A DNA stretch of 64,000 nucleotides from Haloferax prahovense DSM 18310 (GTDB lineage Archaea; Halobacteriota; Halobacteria; Halobacteriales; Haloferacaceae), in assembly GCF_000336815.1 (NCBI RefSeq), contig NZ_AOLG01000014.1:62001-126000 (forward strand). Reading direction: 5' to 3'. Position numbers and translations under genes: made by a program. Positions 42,060 to 51,865 of this stretch are shown piece by piece (within the stretch, counting starts at the first letter, position 1; each line of letters begins with the position of its first letter). Under the pieces are notes generated by a model, which did no database searches, was not told where the DNA came from, and saw only the letters and a list, made by a program, of their open reading frames with translations.

Positions 42060-43550
42060 TCAGTTGCGGATGTGGAGGTCCGTGAGGTTCGCGAGGCGGT
42101 CGGCGACGCCGTCGTCGAGGCCCTTGCGGGTGACGCGCCACTCCCAGTTGCCGGTCTGCGTGCCGGGGGTGTTGAAGCGGGTCTCGGAGCCGAGACCGAG
42201 GAGGTCCTGCGTCGTCGTGAACGCGAGGACGGACGCGGAGTTCCAGACGGCGTCGATGATGGACCAGTGAATCTCCGAGCCGTCCGCGCCGATGTTGTAG
42301 TGGAGGCAGTCGCGGGTGCGGTCGTCGAGGTCGCGGTAGTAGCCGACGAACGTGTCGGTGTCGTGGGTCGAGGTGTAGGCGACCGAGTTCTCCGGGTAGT
42401 GCATCGGCTGGTACATGTCGCCCTCGCTGCACCAGTCGGCGTACTGCGGGACGCGCATGCCGGGGAAGGCGAACCGGTCGCGGAGGTCGACCAGCGAGGC
42501 GTCGAGGAAGCCGAGGTCCTCGACGATGAAGGGGAGGTCGCCCAGTTCGCGCTCGACCGTCTCGAAGAAGTCGTGGCCGGGGGCGTCGCGCCACTCGCCG
42601 TCGCCGGGGTCGTCGGAGTCGGCGTCGATGGCCCAGAACTCGTCGAACCCCTTGAAGTGGTCGATGCGGGTCACGTCCACGAGGTCGAACAGGCGGCGGA
42701 GGCGGTCGAGCCACCAGCCGTAGCCGTTCTCGCGGAGCGTCTCCCAGTCGTACAGCGGGTTGCCCCAGCGCTGGCCGGAGTCGTTCGGGTTCGGCGGGAC
42801 GCCGGCGACCACGGCCGGTTCGTTCGATTCGGTGAGGTCGAATGCCTCCGGGGCGGCCCACACGTCGGCGCTGTCGAGGGCGACGTAGATGGGGAGGTCG
42901 CCGACGAGGGTGACGCCCTTCTCGTCGGCGTAGTCGGCGAGGGCGCGCCACTGCTCGTCGAAGCAGAACTGGACGAACTCGCGGTAGCGAATCTCGTCGG
43001 CGTACTCCTCGCGGGCGTCGGCGAGGGCGTCGGGATCGCGGGTCTTCAACTCGGTCGGCCAGTCTATCCACGCTCGTTGGAACTCGTCTTTCAGGGCGGC
43101 GAACAGCGCGTAATCTTCGAGCCAGCCGGCCTCGCGCTCGCGGAAGGCGTCGAGGGCGGCGCGGTCGTCCTCGGCGGCCTCGGCCTCGAAGCGGTCGAAG
43201 GCGGTGCGGAGCCGCGAGCGCTTGTACTCGCCGACGCGTTCGTAATCGACGGCGTGAGGGTCGAAGTCGGGAACGGGTTCGAGGTCGTCGTCGGTGAGCC
43301 ATCCGCGCTCTACGAGGTCCGTGAGGTCGATGAGAAGCGGATTGCCGGCGAACGAGGAGGACGATTGATACGGCGAGTTCGCCATGGCTGGCTCGGTCGG
43401 CCCGAGGGGGCAGAACTGCCACATCGACTGTTCGGCGTCGGAGAGGAAGTCAACGAAGGCGCGAGCACCGTCGCCAAGGTCGCCGATGCCGTGGGGCCCC
43501 GGGACCGAGGTGACGTGCATGAACACCCCGCTCTGTCGAGAAAGTCGCAT
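42060..43550 (-). CDS. malQ: 4-alpha-glucanotransferase (amylomaltase)
   Basis: From the ATG at 43550 ([18 protein letters not shown]) the protein has 496 residues, fitting GH77 enzymes. It moves alpha-1,4-glucan segments between chains. Family regions include [18 protein letters not shown]-like [67 protein letters not shown] (catalytic Asp in RIDHF), [10 protein letters not shown] (acid/base Glu) and [15 protein letters not shown] (transition-state Asp). The in-frame upstream extension to 44045 overlaps the thrS start and is unlikely. Confidence 0.93.
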   Translation of the reverse strand: MRLSRQSGVFMHVTSVPGPHGIGDLGDGARAFVDFLSDAEQSMWQFCPLGPTEPAMANSPYQSSSSFAGNPLLIDLTDLVERGWLTDDDLEPVPDFDPHAVDYERVGEYKRSRLRTAFDRFEAEAAEDDRAALDAFREREAGWLEDYALFAALKDEFQRAWIDWPTELKTRDPDALADAREEYADEIRYREFVQFCFDEQWRALADYADEKGVTLVGDLPIYVALDSADVWAAPEAFDLTESNEPAVVAGVPPNPNDSGQRWGNPLYDWETLRENGYGWWLDRLRRLFDLVDVTRIDHFKGFDEFWAIDADSDDPGDGEWRDAPGHDFFETVERELGDLPFIVEDLGFLDASLVDLRDRFAFPGMRVPQYADWCSEGDMYQPMHYPENSVAYTSTHDTDTFVGYYRDLDDRTRDCLHYNIGADGSEIHWSIIDAVWNSASVLAFTTTQDLLGLGSETRFNTPGTQTGNWEWRVTRKGLDDGVADRLANLTDLHIRN

Positions 43551-43758
43551 ACCCACAGGGTCCGCGTGCGACCCAATTGGTACTTTGGGTCGAAACGGCG
43601 GGACCGAAGGCGAGGCGGCGAGCGCGTCGACGGGGCCACGTCGGACCGTCGACCCCACCCTCTGTCGTGCTAGCAACCCGCACGAAATCGGTCGCGAGCG
43701 GGCGTCGCTCGCGCTCGTCTCAACAACACTTATTCTCCCCCGTCCGTTCCGTGCGCGT

Positions 43759-45690
43759 ATGAGTGATATCGCTGTCATCCTCCCCGACGGAACGGAACTC
43801 TCCGTCGAGGAGGGTGCGACGGTGCGAGACGCCGCGTTCGCAATCGGCCCCGGCCTCGGCAAGGACACCGTCGCCGGCGTCGTCGATGGCGAACTCGTGG
43901 ACAAGAAGACGCCGCTCCACGACGGCGCGGACCTCGTCATCGTCACCGACCAGTCCGACGAGTATCTCGACGTGCTCCGCCACTCGGCGGCCCACGTCTT
44001 CGCGCAGGCCCTCCAGCGGCTCCACCCCGAGGCCAAACTGACCATCGGCCCGTGGACGGACGACGGCTTCTACTACGACGTGACGAGCGTCGACCTCGAA
44101 CAGGAGGAACTCGAAGCCATCGAAGACGAGATGCGCGACATCATCGAGGAGGACCTCGACATCGAGCGCGCCCTCGTCGACCGCGAGGAGGCCCTCGAAA
44201 AGTACGCCGACAACCCCTACAAGCGCGACATCCTCGAAACGGAGGCCGCCGGCGACGACGAACTGTCGTTCTACCAGCAGGGCGAGTTCGAGGACCTCTG
44301 TAAGGGCCCGCACGTCGAATCGACGGGCGAAATCGGCGCGGTCAAGCTCCTGAACATCTCCGCGGCCTACTGGCGCGGCGACGAGGAAAACGACACGCTG
44401 ACGCGGGTCTACGGCACGGCGTTCGAGTCCGAGTCCGACCTCGAAGCGTTCCTCGACATGCGCGAGGAGGCCAAGGAGCGCGACCACCGGAAGCTCGGAC
44501 AGGAACTCAACCTGTTCGCCATCGACGAGACGACGGGGCCGGGCCTGCCGCTGTACCAGCCGAACGGCAAGCGCATCCTCGACGAACTCGCGGACTACGC
44601 GAAACAGCTCAACCTCGACGCGGGCTACGACCCCGTCGAGACGCCCCACCTGTTCCGGACGGAGCTGTGGAAGAAGTCGGGCCACTACGAGAACTACGTC
44701 GACGACATGTTCCTCCTCGACGTGAACGACGAGGAGTACGGCCTGAAGCCGATGAACTGCCCCGGCCACGCGACCATCTTCGACCAGCAGTCGTGGTCCT
44801 ACCGCGACCTGCCGGTGCGCTACTTCGAAGACGGGAAGGTCTACCGCAAAGAACAGCGCGGCGAGCTATCGGGGCTCTCTCGCGTCTGGTCGTTCACCAT
44901 CGACGACGGCCACCTGTTCGTCCGCCCCGACCAGATAGAAGACGAGATCAACCTCATCATCGACAACATCCTGTCGGTGTTCGACACGTTCGGACTGGAC
45001 GCCGAGGTCGCGCTCGCCACGCGCCCCGAGAAGTCCGTCGGAAGCGACGAAATCTGGGAGCAGGCCGAGACGCAACTCCGCGCCGTCTTAGACGACAGCG
45101 GCATCGACTACGGCATCGAGGCCGGCGACGGCGCGTTCTACGGCCCGAAAATCGACTTCGCGTTCAAGGACGCCCTCGGTCGCAAGTGGGACGGCCCGAC
45201 GGTCCAACTCGACTTCAACATGCCCGACCGCTTCGACCTCACCTACACGGGCGAGGACAACGAGGACCACCAGCCGGTGATGATTCACCGCGCGCTCTAC
45301 GGCAGCTACGAGCGCTTCTTCATGGTGCTCATCGAGCACTTCAACGGCAAGTTCCCGTTCTGGCTCGCGCCCGAGCAGGTCCGCATCCTGCCCATCTCGG
45401 ACGACCAGATGGGCTACGCGAAGCAGCTCCAGTACGAACTCGGTGACTTCCGGGTCGACATCGAGGACCGCTCGTGGACGCTCGGCCGGAAGATTCGCGA
45501 GGCCCAGACCGACCGCGTCCCGTACATGGTCATCGTCGGCGGCGACGAGGAAGAAGACGGGACCATCTCCGTCCGCGACCGCAAGGAACGCGAGGCCAAG
45601 GACGTGAGCGTCGAGGCGTTCCGGGACCACCTCCGGAGCGAGTACGACGAAAAGCGCCCCGAACCCGACTTCCTCGCCGACGCGGAGTGA
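43759..45690 (+). CDS. thrS: Threonyl-tRNA synthetase, bacterial type
   Basis: From the ATG at 43759 the protein has 643 residues: a TGS domain (about 1-65), an SAD editing domain with the HxxxH metal motif (H75, H79 in [11 protein letters not shown]) and a downstream Cys/His pair ([13 protein letters not shown]). The class II core has [11 protein letters not shown] and motif 2 [19 protein letters not shown]-terminal anticodon-binding domain ends [11 protein letters not shown]. This is the bacterial architecture; many archaea instead carry a DTD-like N-terminal editing domain. A TATA-like ACACTTATTC lies about 30 bases upstream. Confidence 0.95.
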   Translation: MSDIAVILPDGTELSVEEGATVRDAAFAIGPGLGKDTVAGVVDGELVDKKTPLHDGADLVIVTDQSDEYLDVLRHSAAHVFAQALQRLHPEAKLTIGPWTDDGFYYDVTSVDLEQEELEAIEDEMRDIIEEDLDIERALVDREEALEKYADNPYKRDILETEAAGDDELSFYQQGEFEDLCKGPHVESTGEIGAVKLLNISAAYWRGDEENDTLTRVYGTAFESESDLEAFLDMREEAKERDHRKLGQELNLFAIDETTGPGLPLYQPNGKRILDELADYAKQLNLDAGYDPVETPHLFRTELWKKSGHYENYVDDMFLLDVNDEEYGLKPMNCPGHATIFDQQSWSYRDLPVRYFEDGKVYRKEQRGELSGLSRVWSFTIDDGHLFVRPDQIEDEINLIIDNILSVFDTFGLDAEVALATRPEKSVGSDEIWEQAETQLRAVLDDSGIDYGIEAGDGAFYGPKIDFAFKDALGRKWDGPTVQLDFNMPDRFDLTYTGEDNEDHQPVMIHRALYGSYERFFMVLIEHFNGKFPFWLAPEQVRILPISDDQMGYAKQLQYELGDFRVDIEDRSWTLGRKIREAQTDRVPYMVIVGGDEEEDGTISVRDRKEREAKDVSVEAFRDHLRSEYDEKRPEPDFLADAE

Positions 45691-45704
45691 GGAACGCGAC
45701 CGAC

Positions 45705-47144
45705 TCAGGCAGTAACTGATTCTCTGTTCCGGCGGTTCCGCGCCGCCGCGTCCAACTCTCGCCGGACCGTCGTTCGGAACGACTCGTCTCTGATGAGGTT
45801 CGCGAGCACGCCGAAATGTCCGCAGTCCCACTCGCGGCGGTTCGGCCTCGGGACGCCCCACTCGTCGAGGAGCGCGCGAGCCGTGGACGCGGGGGCCATC
45901 TCGTCGCGAGCCCCGACGAACGGGAAGACACGTTCGGGCGCGAGACACGGGTCTTTGGGCGGGTTCAACAGCGGCGCGAACTCGTGGAGCGCCTCGCCGG
46001 CCCAGCCTGCCGCGTCGAGGGCGGCGTCGATGTCGAGCAGTTTCGTGAGTCCCCCCGCGAGGAGCGTCTGGTCGATTGCGCCGGGCATCCCCGCGGGGAA
46101 CAGCAGGTCGGGGCGCATCGACTCGGGCCAGTCGCCGCACCGGCCCCCGACGTGGAGCGCGACGGTTCCGCCGAGGCTGACGCCGCCGACGCCGACGGCC
46201 GGCGCGCCCTCGGTCCGCGCCCAGTCGGTGAGGACGGCGGTCTCCAGCGCAGCCGCCGAGTAGAGCGTGAACAGGCCGACGGGCGCGCGGGCGATGTAGG
46301 GCTCGCCGCTGTATCGACCGAGTAGCTCGCGCCGGCCGTGCCACGGCGCGTCGGGGAGGACGACCCGGTACCCCTCGGGGGCGAGCGCGCGGGCGACGTA
46401 CTCCTCTTCGGGCCAGTAGGTGAGTTGGTCGTCGAACATCCCCCAGCCGGAGTGGAAGACGAGCGTGGGCAGGTCGTCGGCGGCGTCGACGGGTTCGTAC
46501 ACCCGCGCAGACGCCCGGTCGCTGAGGTGCGGCGAGGGCGACCGGAAGCGAAGCAGATACTCGACGGTTCCCGGCCCTCGAACCGTCGCAGAACGCTCGA
46601 CTCGAGGGAACTCCTCGGCCGCGCTGGACTCGGCGAAGCCGTACAGTCGCTCGGGTTCGGCGAGTTCGTGGTGCCAGCGGGTTCGCGCGTCCTCGGGCGA
46701 GGGCGTCTCGAACTTCACCGGCGGCACGAGGTGTTCCTTCGGGAGGAAGCCGAAGATGCCGGTCGGCTTGGCCCGCCGTTCCGACACCTCGCGGCGCTCG
46801 CGCTCGACGGCGACGCGCTCGTCGGGCGTCGACTCGTCGTCGCCCCAGAAGACGCTGTCCCAGCGCTCCATCGTCTCGTCGTACGCGCCGCGGAGGCGGG
46901 CGTACCGCGCGAGGGCGCGTTCGATTCGGTCGTGGAGGTGCGGTGCCGGCGGCGAACCGACCTCGCGGAGGTACGCTTCCGGCCCGTCCGAGAGCGCCAC
47001 GTCGGCCGCGGCGCGAGCGCGGACGACGCCGAACTCGCGGGGGAGCGAGCGAGTTTTGAACGCCTCGAACGGTCGCGAGGTCAGCAGTCGGCCGGCGGGC
47101 GAGGTCAGCAACCGGTGTACCGCCGGGGTTTCGAGATGGTCCAT
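45705..47144 (-). CDS. Alpha/beta-hydrolase fold protein
   Basis: From the ATG at 47144 (MDHLETPAVHRLL) the protein has 479 residues. The nucleophile elbow is GGVSLGG (Ser in GVSLG, about residue 311). Oxyanion and acid regions are suggested by LVFHSGWGMFDDQL and the later CGHFGVL. The N-terminal 200 residues are an extra helical domain of unknown role. The substrate is unknown. TATA-like TCATTATCG is about 25 bases upstream on the minus strand. Confidence 0.75.
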   Translation of the reverse strand: MDHLETPAVHRLLTSPAGRLLTSRPFEAFKTRSLPREFGVVRARAAADVALSDGPEAYLREVGSPPAPHLHDRIERALARYARLRGAYDETMERWDSVFWGDDESTPDERVAVERERREVSERRAKPTGIFGFLPKEHLVPPVKFETPSPEDARTRWHHELAEPERLYGFAESSAAEEFPRVERSATVRGPGTVEYLLRFRSPSPHLSDRASARVYEPVDAADDLPTLVFHSGWGMFDDQLTYWPEEEYVARALAPEGYRVVLPDAPWHGRRELLGRYSGEPYIARAPVGLFTLYSAAALETAVLTDWARTEGAPAVGVGGVSLGGTVALHVGGRCGDWPESMRPDLLFPAGMPGAIDQTLLAGGLTKLLDIDAALDAAGWAGEALHEFAPLLNPPKDPCLAPERVFPFVGARDEMAPASTARALLDEWGVPRPNRREWDCGHFGVLANLIRDESFRTTVRRELDAAARNRRNRESVTA

Positions 47145-47314
47145 GCCGTGTGATACGAGTGACACGATAATGACCCTAGGCCCGCGTGTCGGAGCGTGAG
47201 AACGGGCGGAGTGGTACCGGGACCGGCCTCTCGAACTAATAAATTAAATAGCGCGATATGAAATCCGATTCGCGGGGAAAACAGACGAATCGAAGCGGAA
47301 CGAGACGACGGCGC

Positions 47315-47812
47315 TCAGGCCGACTCGAACCGCCACCGCGTCGCGTCGGCGGGAAAGCCGGACCACGCCAGCACGCGCTCGGGTCGAATCCGAAACACCG
47401 GCGTCCCGTGGCGAATCCCGTACTTCGCCTCGTAGGCGTCGTCGATGCGGGCGAGCGTGGTCTCGTCGGCGGTCTCCGCGTCCAGTCGCTCGGCGGCGCC
47501 TTCGAGGATGACCACGTCGGTTCCGCTTTCGGTGTGAACCGAGAGGCGCGGGTCGTGCGCGAGGTTTCTGACCCATCTAGTCCGCTCGCCGCCGCCGCAG
47601 TGGAACGCGCCGTCGACCCAGACGCCCCAGACCGGGCGGGCGTGCGGGCGGCCGTCGGGGCGGGTCGTCGTGGCCCAGAACACCTCGCCGTCGGCGAACG
47701 CGGTCTCGACGAGGTGCCACTCCAAGAGCCCCTCTTCCGATTCGGGGATGCCGTAACTCGGTTCGGTCATCGGGCGGTCGCGGGTCGTCGCGGGCGGCGC
47801 GTCGTCGGACAT
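47315..47812 (-). CDS. Pyridoxamine 5'-phosphate oxidase-fold (flavin split-barrel) protein
   Basis: The protein has 165 residues. The split-barrel pattern is clear: VFWATTTRPDGRPHARPVWGVWVDG, fragments VFWATTTRPDGRP and HARPVWGVWVDG, then TRWVRNLAHDPRLSVH and VVILEGAAERL. These are typical of F420- or FMN-binding PNPOx-like proteins. The cofactor and substrate are unknown. It lies between the hydrolase and MFS genes, all on the minus strand. Confidence 0.82.
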   Translation of the reverse strand: MSDDAPPATTRDRPMTEPSYGIPESEEGLLEWHLVETAFADGEVFWATTTRPDGRPHARPVWGVWVDGAFHCGGGERTRWVRNLAHDPRLSVHTESGTDVVILEGAAERLDAETADETTLARIDDAYEAKYGIRHGTPVFRIRPERVLAWSGFPADATRWRFESA

Positions 47813-47850
47813 GAGAGAAAGAAGGGACGCGAGAGATTAAACGCGGAGCC

Positions 47851-49158
47851 CTACCACGTCGTGAGCGCGTCGGTCCCGTGGGACCACGTCAGGGCGGCGA
47901 GGAAGGCGAGGACGCCGGTGATGGCCGACGCGCCGCCGACGAAGAACACCCACTCCATGCCGACTTCGGCCATGAGGTAGCCGCCGAGGAGGGGCGCGAC
48001 GACGCTGCCGGGCCGCCAGAGGAGTTCGCGGATGCCGAAGCTACTGGCGACCCCCGCGCCGCCGGAGCCCTCGTCGGCGAACAGCGCCATGCTGGCCGGT
48101 TCGCGGAGGCTGTCTGCGACGCCGAGGAGGCCGGCGAGGCCGACGAGCGGGAGGAACGCGGGCGAAAGCGGACCGAGGAAGGGGACGGCGGCAGGGAGCG
48201 CGAGCGCCTCGCCGACCGCGGGCGAGAAGGGGACGGCGAGCGCGATGAGGCCGTAGAGGCCGCCGCCGACGAAGACGAACCGCGCCCGGCCGTACGAATC
48301 GGAGATGCGCCCGGTGTACGGCTGACAGAGCATGTTGGTGAACTTCTCGGCGACGACCGTGGCGGCGACGGCGATGCCGCCGTATTCGAGGCCGCCGGAG
48401 GCCGCGGAGACCCCGGCGTAGATGGGCACCCACGTCCGGACGAGGGTGACCGCGACGGCGTACTGGACGCGGAACGTCGCCATCGTCAGGATGCGCTCGT
48501 TGAGCGCGAGGTCCGTGAACGGAAAGCCGTGGACGCGGGTCTCGTCCGGCGGGAGAAACACCCAGATGGCGACGACGGCGATGGTCAGGAGAATCGTGAT
48601 GACGATGAAGATGGGCGTGAAGCCGAACAGGTCGTAGAGGATACCGGCGCTGATGCTTCCGAGGATGGAGGCCGCAAAGCGGGCGGCGTTCGCCTTCCCG
48701 ATGTGGTTCGCGCGCGTCCCCTCGCGGGCGAGTTCGCCGACGAGCGCGAGCGACATCAGCCCCGCGCCGGTGACGGCGACCCCCTGTGCGGCCCGCACGA
48801 GAATAAACGAGAGACTGGAGTCGACGAGCGGGAACGCGGCGTAGACGACCGCACCGAGGCCGACCGTCCCCGCAAGCACGAGGCGTTTATCGTACCGGTC
48901 GCCGGCCCACGACAGCGGCACGACGGCGATAGTCTGGGCGAGCGTGAAGCCGGTGGTGAACATGCCGATGACGAAGCCGCGAGAGAGGGAGAACCCGCCG
49001 AGCGCGAGCCCGCCGAGCGCGAGTTCGGGGACGGCGACCGCACCCGGGTCGAGTTCGTTGATGTACTTCGGGAGCAGGGTGACGAGCGTGATGAAGCCGA
49101 AACCGCCGGCGAACCGAGTGAGATACAGCGTCCAAAACCTGAGACGGGTGCGGTCCAT
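47851..49158 (-). CDS. Major facilitator superfamily transporter
   Basis: The protein has 435 residues and about twelve membrane helices in two halves. MFS loop signatures are SWAGDRYDKRLVLAG (loop 2-3 type) and a repeat PYTGRISDSYGRARFVF between helices 8 and 9. The N-terminus is short (MDRTRLRFWTLYL). The substrate cannot be predicted; drug or sugar efflux is possible. It lies just 39 bases after the PNPOx gene, on the same strand. Confidence 0.85.
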   Translation of the reverse strand: MDRTRLRFWTLYLTRFAGGFGFITLVTLLPKYINELDPGAVAVPELALGGLALGGFSLSRGFVIGMFTTGFTLAQTIAVVPLSWAGDRYDKRLVLAGTVGLGAVVYAAFPLVDSSLSFILVRAAQGVAVTGAGLMSLALVGELAREGTRANHIGKANAARFAASILGSISAGILYDLFGFTPIFIVITILLTIAVVAIWVFLPPDETRVHGFPFTDLALNERILTMATFRVQYAVAVTLVRTWVPIYAGVSAASGGLEYGGIAVAATVVAEKFTNMLCQPYTGRISDSYGRARFVFVGGGLYGLIALAVPFSPAVGEALALPAAVPFLGPLSPAFLPLVGLAGLLGVADSLREPASMALFADEGSGGAGVASSFGIRELLWRPGSVVAPLLGGYLMAEVGMEWVFFVGGASAITGVLAFLAALTWSHGTDALTTW

Positions 49159-49245
49159 GGGCTGTGTGCGGCTAACCGGTGAAAAGAAGTTCCGGAACCG
49201 GCCGTCGACGAAGATGACCTAAAGCCCCCGGATAACGGTGGTGAG

Positions 49246-49253
49246 TTTTATCC
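49246..49253 (+). promoter_or_regulatory. TATA box for the gene at 49277
   Basis: TTTTATCC sits 27 bases before ATG 49277, fitting a leaderless mRNA. Confidence 0.5.
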
Positions 49254-49276
49254 CTCACGAAAAGAGACATGTTACC

Positions 49277-49528
49277 ATGGAACTGGTGGATGGTGAAACG
49301 GTGGCGAGAGGGGTGGAGACGCGCCTCATCCGAGTCGAGCGGGAGATGAACGACCACGGGGCGATGACCGTCCGCGTGGCCGAAACCGGAGAGCTCCGCA
49401 CCGTGGTGGCGTGTGCGACCTCCGACCTTCGGGCTCGCCTGGCCTCGGCGACGGTGGGGTCGGAGTTCCCGCTTCGACTCGCGCCCTCGCCGGGCCGCGG
49501 GAACTCGTGGGTCGTGCTCGGGCGCTGA
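49277..49528 (+). CDS. Small haloarchaeal protein of unknown function
   Basis: From the ATG at 49277 (MELVDGETVARGVETRL) the protein has 83 residues, mixed alpha/beta. It ends PSPGRGNSWVVLGR. There is no signal, membrane or cysteine motif. A leaderless TATA box precedes it. The next gene is convergent, with 1 base between. Confidence 0.6.
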   Translation: MELVDGETVARGVETRLIRVEREMNDHGAMTVRVAETGELRTVVACATSDLRARLASATVGSEFPLRLAPSPGRGNSWVVLGR

Positions 49529-49529
49529 G

Positions 49530-49760
49530 TCAGGAATCGAACAGGAGTTTTGCGCCGACCGCGAGGCCGCCGAAAAGCGTCACGAGCACCGCACCGGCGA
49601 CGACGTCGGCCCCGAACAACACCCCGAAGTCCGGGGTGAGCGCGGCGACGAACCGGTCGGGGTCGAAGCGCTCCCCGACGCCTGTAGCCAGCCCGAAGAC
49701 GACGGCGACGAGAAGCGTGATGAAGACGAGGACCACTTCGGTCCTGTCGCTCTGGTTCAT
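49530..49760 (-). CDS. Small two-TM membrane protein
   Basis: From the ATG at 49760 (MNQSDRTEVVLVFITLL) the protein has 76 residues and two hydrophobic segments (about 9-28 and 50-70). The longer frame from 49826 would cross the tandem repeat and is not preferred. It converges with the previous gene. No function known. Confidence 0.55.
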   Translation of the reverse strand: MNQSDRTEVVLVFITLLVAVVFGLATGVGERFDPDRFVAALTPDFGVLFGADVVAGAVLVTLFGGLAVGAKLLFDS

Positions 49761-49804
49761 ACTCGGTAGCGTTCGGAGCGGGACATAAAACACCCGAGGG
49801 TGGC

Positions 49805-49872
49805 GACCGAGTCGGTTATCCGACACGAACGACCGAGTCGGTTATCCGACACGAACGACCGAGCCGGAGTCC
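49805..49872. repeat. 26-bp tandem repeat downstream of tRNA-Lys
   Basis: The unit GACCGAGTCGGTTATCCGAC + ACGAAC (26 bp) occurs twice exactly (49805-49830, 49831-49856). A third, degenerate copy begins at 49857 (GACCGAGCCGGAGTCC). It lies between the membrane gene's start and the 3' end of tRNA-Lys. Confidence 0.7.
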
Positions 49873-49903
49873 CGACTGCCGAAGTTGGTCTGAGATGAAG
49901 GAA

Positions 49904-49977
49904 TGGGCCGGACGCGATTTGAACACGCGACCGTCTGATTAAGAGTCAGACGCTCTGCCTAACTGAGCTACCGGCCC
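49904..49977 (-). tRNA. tRNA-Lys (anticodon CUU)
   Basis: On the minus strand the 74-nt gene starts GGGCCGG and ends CCGGCCC + A, fully paired. The anticodon loop in CTGACTCTTAATCAG gives anticodon CUU. The T-loop GTTCAAATC is normal. A TATA-like CATTTTACC lies about 30 bases upstream. Confidence 0.95.
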
Positions 49978-50109
49978 TTGCAATCTCTCGTAACTGCCGG
50001 TAGGTAAAATGACTTTCCTTTCTGTACGACGACGGCAGGGACGCACACGCACGAAACAACGAACAAACGGTGGGTGTTAAGTGGCGGCCGACCGGAGTAG
50101 CGGGCAACG

Positions 50110-51567
50110 ATGAGCACAGGGGTCAGCATTTCCTCGATGTCTACGTACGCGATACTCGGCTGTGGGAGCGTCGGGCACGCGGTCGCCGAGGAACTGACAG
50201 ACGAGGGAAAAGACGTCCTCATCCTCGACAAGGACGAAAGCCGCGTCGAAGCCTTGCGCGACCAGGACTTGAACGCGCAGACGACGGACATCACCGACCC
50301 GGAACTGGCCGGCGCCGTCACCGGTCGCGACGTGATTCTCATCCTCTCGTCGGACGTCGAGGCCAACAAGGCCGCCGTCTCGACCATCCGCGACCGCGGC
50401 GAAGACCAGTTCATCGTCGTCCGCGCGTCGGACCCCGTCTCCGAGGACGAACTGACGAAACTCGGTGCCGACGTGGTCATCAATCCCTCCGAGGTCATCG
50501 CCGACTCGGCACTTCGGAGCGTCGAGTCCGGCGAACTCGAATACAAAGCCCGCCAACTGGCCGACCTCCTGCGCGACACCGACCACGGGATGGCCATCCT
50601 CACCCACGACAACCCCGACCCCGACTCACTCGCGTCGGCGGTCGCCTTACAGGCCATCGCCCGCGAGTACGACGTCGAAGCCGACATCCTCTATTCGGGC
50701 GACATGGGACACCAGGAGAACCGGGCGTTCGTGAACATCCTCGGCATCGAACTCACCCCGCGGGCCGACTCGAAGCCGCTCGAAGAGTACGGCGCGGTCG
50801 CGCTCGTCGACCACATGAAGTCGGGGATGCCCGACCTCGGTGACGCCGACATCACGGTGTTCATCGACCACTTCGAGCCCGACGACGGCATCGACGCCCG
50901 CTTTACCGACGTGCGGCCGAACGTCTCTTCGACCTCGACGATTCTCACGAAGTACATCCAGGAGTTCGACCTCAGCCCGTCGCAGGCGGTCGCCACGGCG
51001 CTCCTCTACGGCATCCGCGCCGAGACGCTCGACTTCAAGCGCGATACGACGCCCGCGGACCTGACCGCCGCGGCGTACCTCTACCCCTTCGCCGACCACG
51101 ACACGCTGGAGAAGGTCGAGTCGCCGTCGATGTCGCCCGAGACGCTGGACGTGCTCGCCGAGGCCATCCAGAACCGCGACGTGCAGGGCTCGCACCTCGT
51201 CTCGAACGCGGGGTTCATCCGCGACCGCGACGCGCTGACGCAGGCGGCCCAGCACCTCCTCAACCTGGAGGGCATCACCACGACCGCCGTCTTCGGCATC
51301 GCCGACGACACCATCTATCTCGCGGCGCGGTCGAAGGACATCCGCATGAACATCGGGAAGATTCTGAGCGACGCCTTCACCGGCATCGGCGAGGCCGGCG
51401 GCCACTCCACGCAGGGGTCCGTCGAGATTCCACTCGGCATCTTCACGGGCATCGAATCCAACGACGACAACCGCGACACGCTCCTCCAACTCACCGAGGA
51501 AGCGGTAAAGCGCAAGCTCTTCCGTGCGATGGGCGTGGAGGGCGGCGAGAGCGGAAACGGAAGCTAG
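50110..51567 (+). CDS. TrkA-N-like NAD domain fused to DHH/DHHA1 phosphoesterase
   Basis: The protein has 485 residues. An N-terminal NAD-binding Rossmann domain (about 12-130) opens YAILGCGSVGHAVAEEL. The DHH core has LTHDNPDPDSLAS (164-176), a metal site, and VFIDHFEPDDG (250-260; DHF in place of DHH). The C-terminal DHHA1 domain carries GGHSTQGS (about 434-441). GdpP-type DHH enzymes break down c-di-AMP, and others are nanoRNases. Substrate is not evident; c-di-AMP or pApA hydrolysis would pair with DacZ in this window but is only a hypothesis. An internal ATG at residue 10 is an alternative start. Confidence 0.85.
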   Translation: MSTGVSISSMSTYAILGCGSVGHAVAEELTDEGKDVLILDKDESRVEALRDQDLNAQTTDITDPELAGAVTGRDVILILSSDVEANKAAVSTIRDRGEDQFIVVRASDPVSEDELTKLGADVVINPSEVIADSALRSVESGELEYKARQLADLLRDTDHGMAILTHDNPDPDSLASAVALQAIAREYDVEADILYSGDMGHQENRAFVNILGIELTPRADSKPLEEYGAVALVDHMKSGMPDLGDADITVFIDHFEPDDGIDARFTDVRPNVSSTSTILTKYIQEFDLSPSQAVATALLYGIRAETLDFKRDTTPADLTAAAYLYPFADHDTLEKVESPSMSPETLDVLAEAIQNRDVQGSHLVSNAGFIRDRDALTQAAQHLLNLEGITTTAVFGIADDTIYLAARSKDIRMNIGKILSDAFTGIGEAGGHSTQGSVEIPLGIFTGIESNDDNRDTLLQLTEEAVKRKLFRAMGVEGGESGNGS

Positions 51568-51571
51568 AACG

Positions 51572-51865
51572 TCAGACGACGAGCGACTCTTCGTCTTCTT
51601 CGGGATTCTTCAGGCGCTCGATGACGTCGTTGATGAGGATGACGTCACCGACGGCGCGGACCCACCGATACGGGATGAGAACGCCCTTTCCGGGTTCGAT
51701 TTGATTGCGGAACAGTTCGTCGTTCAGCGCCGTCAACGCGAGACCGGTGACCGTCTCGTGGTCCAGGTCGAGGCGGACGTCTTCGACTTCGCCGACGAAC
51801 ACACCGTTGTTCGAGTAGACCTCCCGGCCTACGAGCGTCGTAATCTCTTCGGGCGTCCCGTCCAT
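51572..51865 (-). CDS. cdpB1: PRC-barrel protein, resembles cell-division protein CdpB1
   Basis: From the ATG at 51865 (MDGTPEEITTLVGREVYS) the protein has 97 residues; an ATG at 51877 adds four. The whole protein is a PRC-barrel: LVGREVYSNNGVFVGEVEDVRLD (given in two parts: LVGREVYSNNG, VFVGEVEDVRLD), then LIPYRWVRAVGDVILI. The start is chosen because TTAATT at 51891-51896 is 26-28 bases upstream. In Haloferax, a PRC-barrel protein CdpB1 works with SepF and FtsZ in division; from gene order this looks like that gene, but sequence identity was not checked. It ends 4 bases from the convergent DHH gene. Confidence 0.7.
   Translation of the reverse strand: MDGTPEEITTLVGREVYSNNGVFVGEVEDVRLDLDHETVTGLALTALNDELFRNQIEPGKGVLIPYRWVRAVGDVILINDVIERLKNPEEDEESLVV

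Noticed and set aside
43551-44045. N-terminal extension of MalQ to 44045
   Set aside because: It runs antisense through the thrS start. Homology to GH77 begins at 43550.
49805-49872. Start of a CRISPR array
   Set aside because: Repeats are directly adjacent with no spacers and number only two and a part. No cas genes were seen anywhere in the window.
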